Origin: Thermotogae bacterium
GTDB taxonomy: Bacteria > Thermotogota > Thermotogae > Petrotogales > Kosmotogaceae
Reading direction: 5' to 3'
Length of the DNA: 12,825 nucleotides
NCBI GenBank assembly: GCA_003643975.1
Contig: QNAR01000022.1
Span: forward strand, 1 to 12,825
Numbering within the stretch: the stretch's first letter is position 1; every line of letters starts with the position of its first letter. Below are positions 12,659-12,825 of this stretch, in pieces. Under the pieces are notes generated by a model. That model saw only the letters and a program-made list of their open reading frames with translations, was not told the origin of the DNA and ran no database searches. A program made the position numbers and the translations under genes.

Positions 12659-12825
12659 TTACTTTCTAAGAGCGTCGATTTTGAGCTGCATGATCTCGAG
12701 GTATTCGGGATCAAAAATACCATTCATGATCATGTTCTTGAAAATGTCATCGTAAACGAGTTTAACCTGACCCCAGTCTTTCCATTTGGGAGCGATGTAA
12801 GAAAGGACGCCATTTTTCATGACCA
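12659..12825 (-). CDS. Sugar ABC transporter solute-binding protein, C-terminal end only
   Basis: The minus-strand frame stays open from the window edge to TAA at 12659-12661. The 54 visible residues read KNGVLSYIAPKWKDWGQ, then VKLVYDDIFKNMIMNG, then IFDPEYLEIMQLKIDALRK. This resembles the C-terminal helices of extracytoplasmic carbohydrate-binding proteins (family 1), and the position just upstream of MalF- and MalG-type permeases agrees. The N-terminus, signal peptide and ligand-binding core lie outside the window, so sugar specificity cannot be judged. Confidence 0.75.
   Translation of the reverse strand, partial: VMKNGVLSYIAPKWKDWGQVKLVYDDIFKNMIMNGIFDPEYLEIMQLKIDALRK

Overview
The window reads as a bacterial chromosome segment with a moderately AT-rich base composition, strong Shine-Dalgarno sites and tightly packed genes. 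Anaerobic Fe-S proteins, a CoA-disulfide-reductase/NADH-oxidase-like flavoenzyme, a MalFGK-type sugar ABC transporter whose MalG carries a coiled-coil insertion, and an archaeal-style peroxiredoxin together suggest an anaerobe, most likely a member of the Thermotogota (Kosmotoga/Mesotoga-like). That placement is inference from gene content; no rRNA or marker gene is present.

Layout. (1) Positions 1-4188, plus strand: a compact run of six genes for a MinD/Mrp-type ATPase with two Fe-S clusters, two small NifX/NifB-domain proteins, a 2[4Fe-4S] ferredoxin with a Gly-Arg repeat tail, a COG0731-type radical SAM enzyme, and an FAD/NAD(P) disulfide-type oxidoreductase. The genes overlap or lie at most 18 nt apart, and the run ends at a near-textbook terminator (14-bp stem). 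(2) Positions 4410-5991, plus strand: an MFS transporter followed 4 nt later by a PadR-family regulator that starts at TTG. Two dyads lie upstream as candidate operators. (3) Positions 6037-6678, minus strand: a Prx6-type peroxiredoxin with a strong promoter, convergent with the PadR gene across a shared hairpin terminator. (4) Positions 6964-7887, plus strand: a PAS-GAF protein with no output domain, divergent from the peroxiredoxin. A pair of 27/28-nt direct repeats lies between them. (5) Positions 7907-12825, minus strand: a sugar ABC transporter operon, transcribed as solute-binding protein (only its C-terminus is in the window), hairpin, MalF-type permease, MalG-type permease, MalK-type ATPase, GT4 glycosyltransferase, terminator.

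The main anomaly is that the transporter operon carries two independent lesions in adjacent genes. The MalK-like gene has an in-frame amber codon (codon 223) exactly between the nucleotide-binding domain and the C-terminal regulatory domain. The MalG-like gene has lost one base just before the EAA coupling motif. Everything downstream of each lesion still reads as conserved protein, so the lesions are recent or are sequencing errors. The flanking MalF-like gene, the visible end of the binding-protein gene and the glycosyltransferase are open.

The best candidate for an under-described system is the 1-4188 cluster: an ATPase, small cluster-carrier-like proteins, a ferredoxin with an unusual RGG-like tail, a radical SAM enzyme and a flavin oxidoreductase. 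It looks like a metallocluster or redox maturation module, with no nitrogenase genes in sight.
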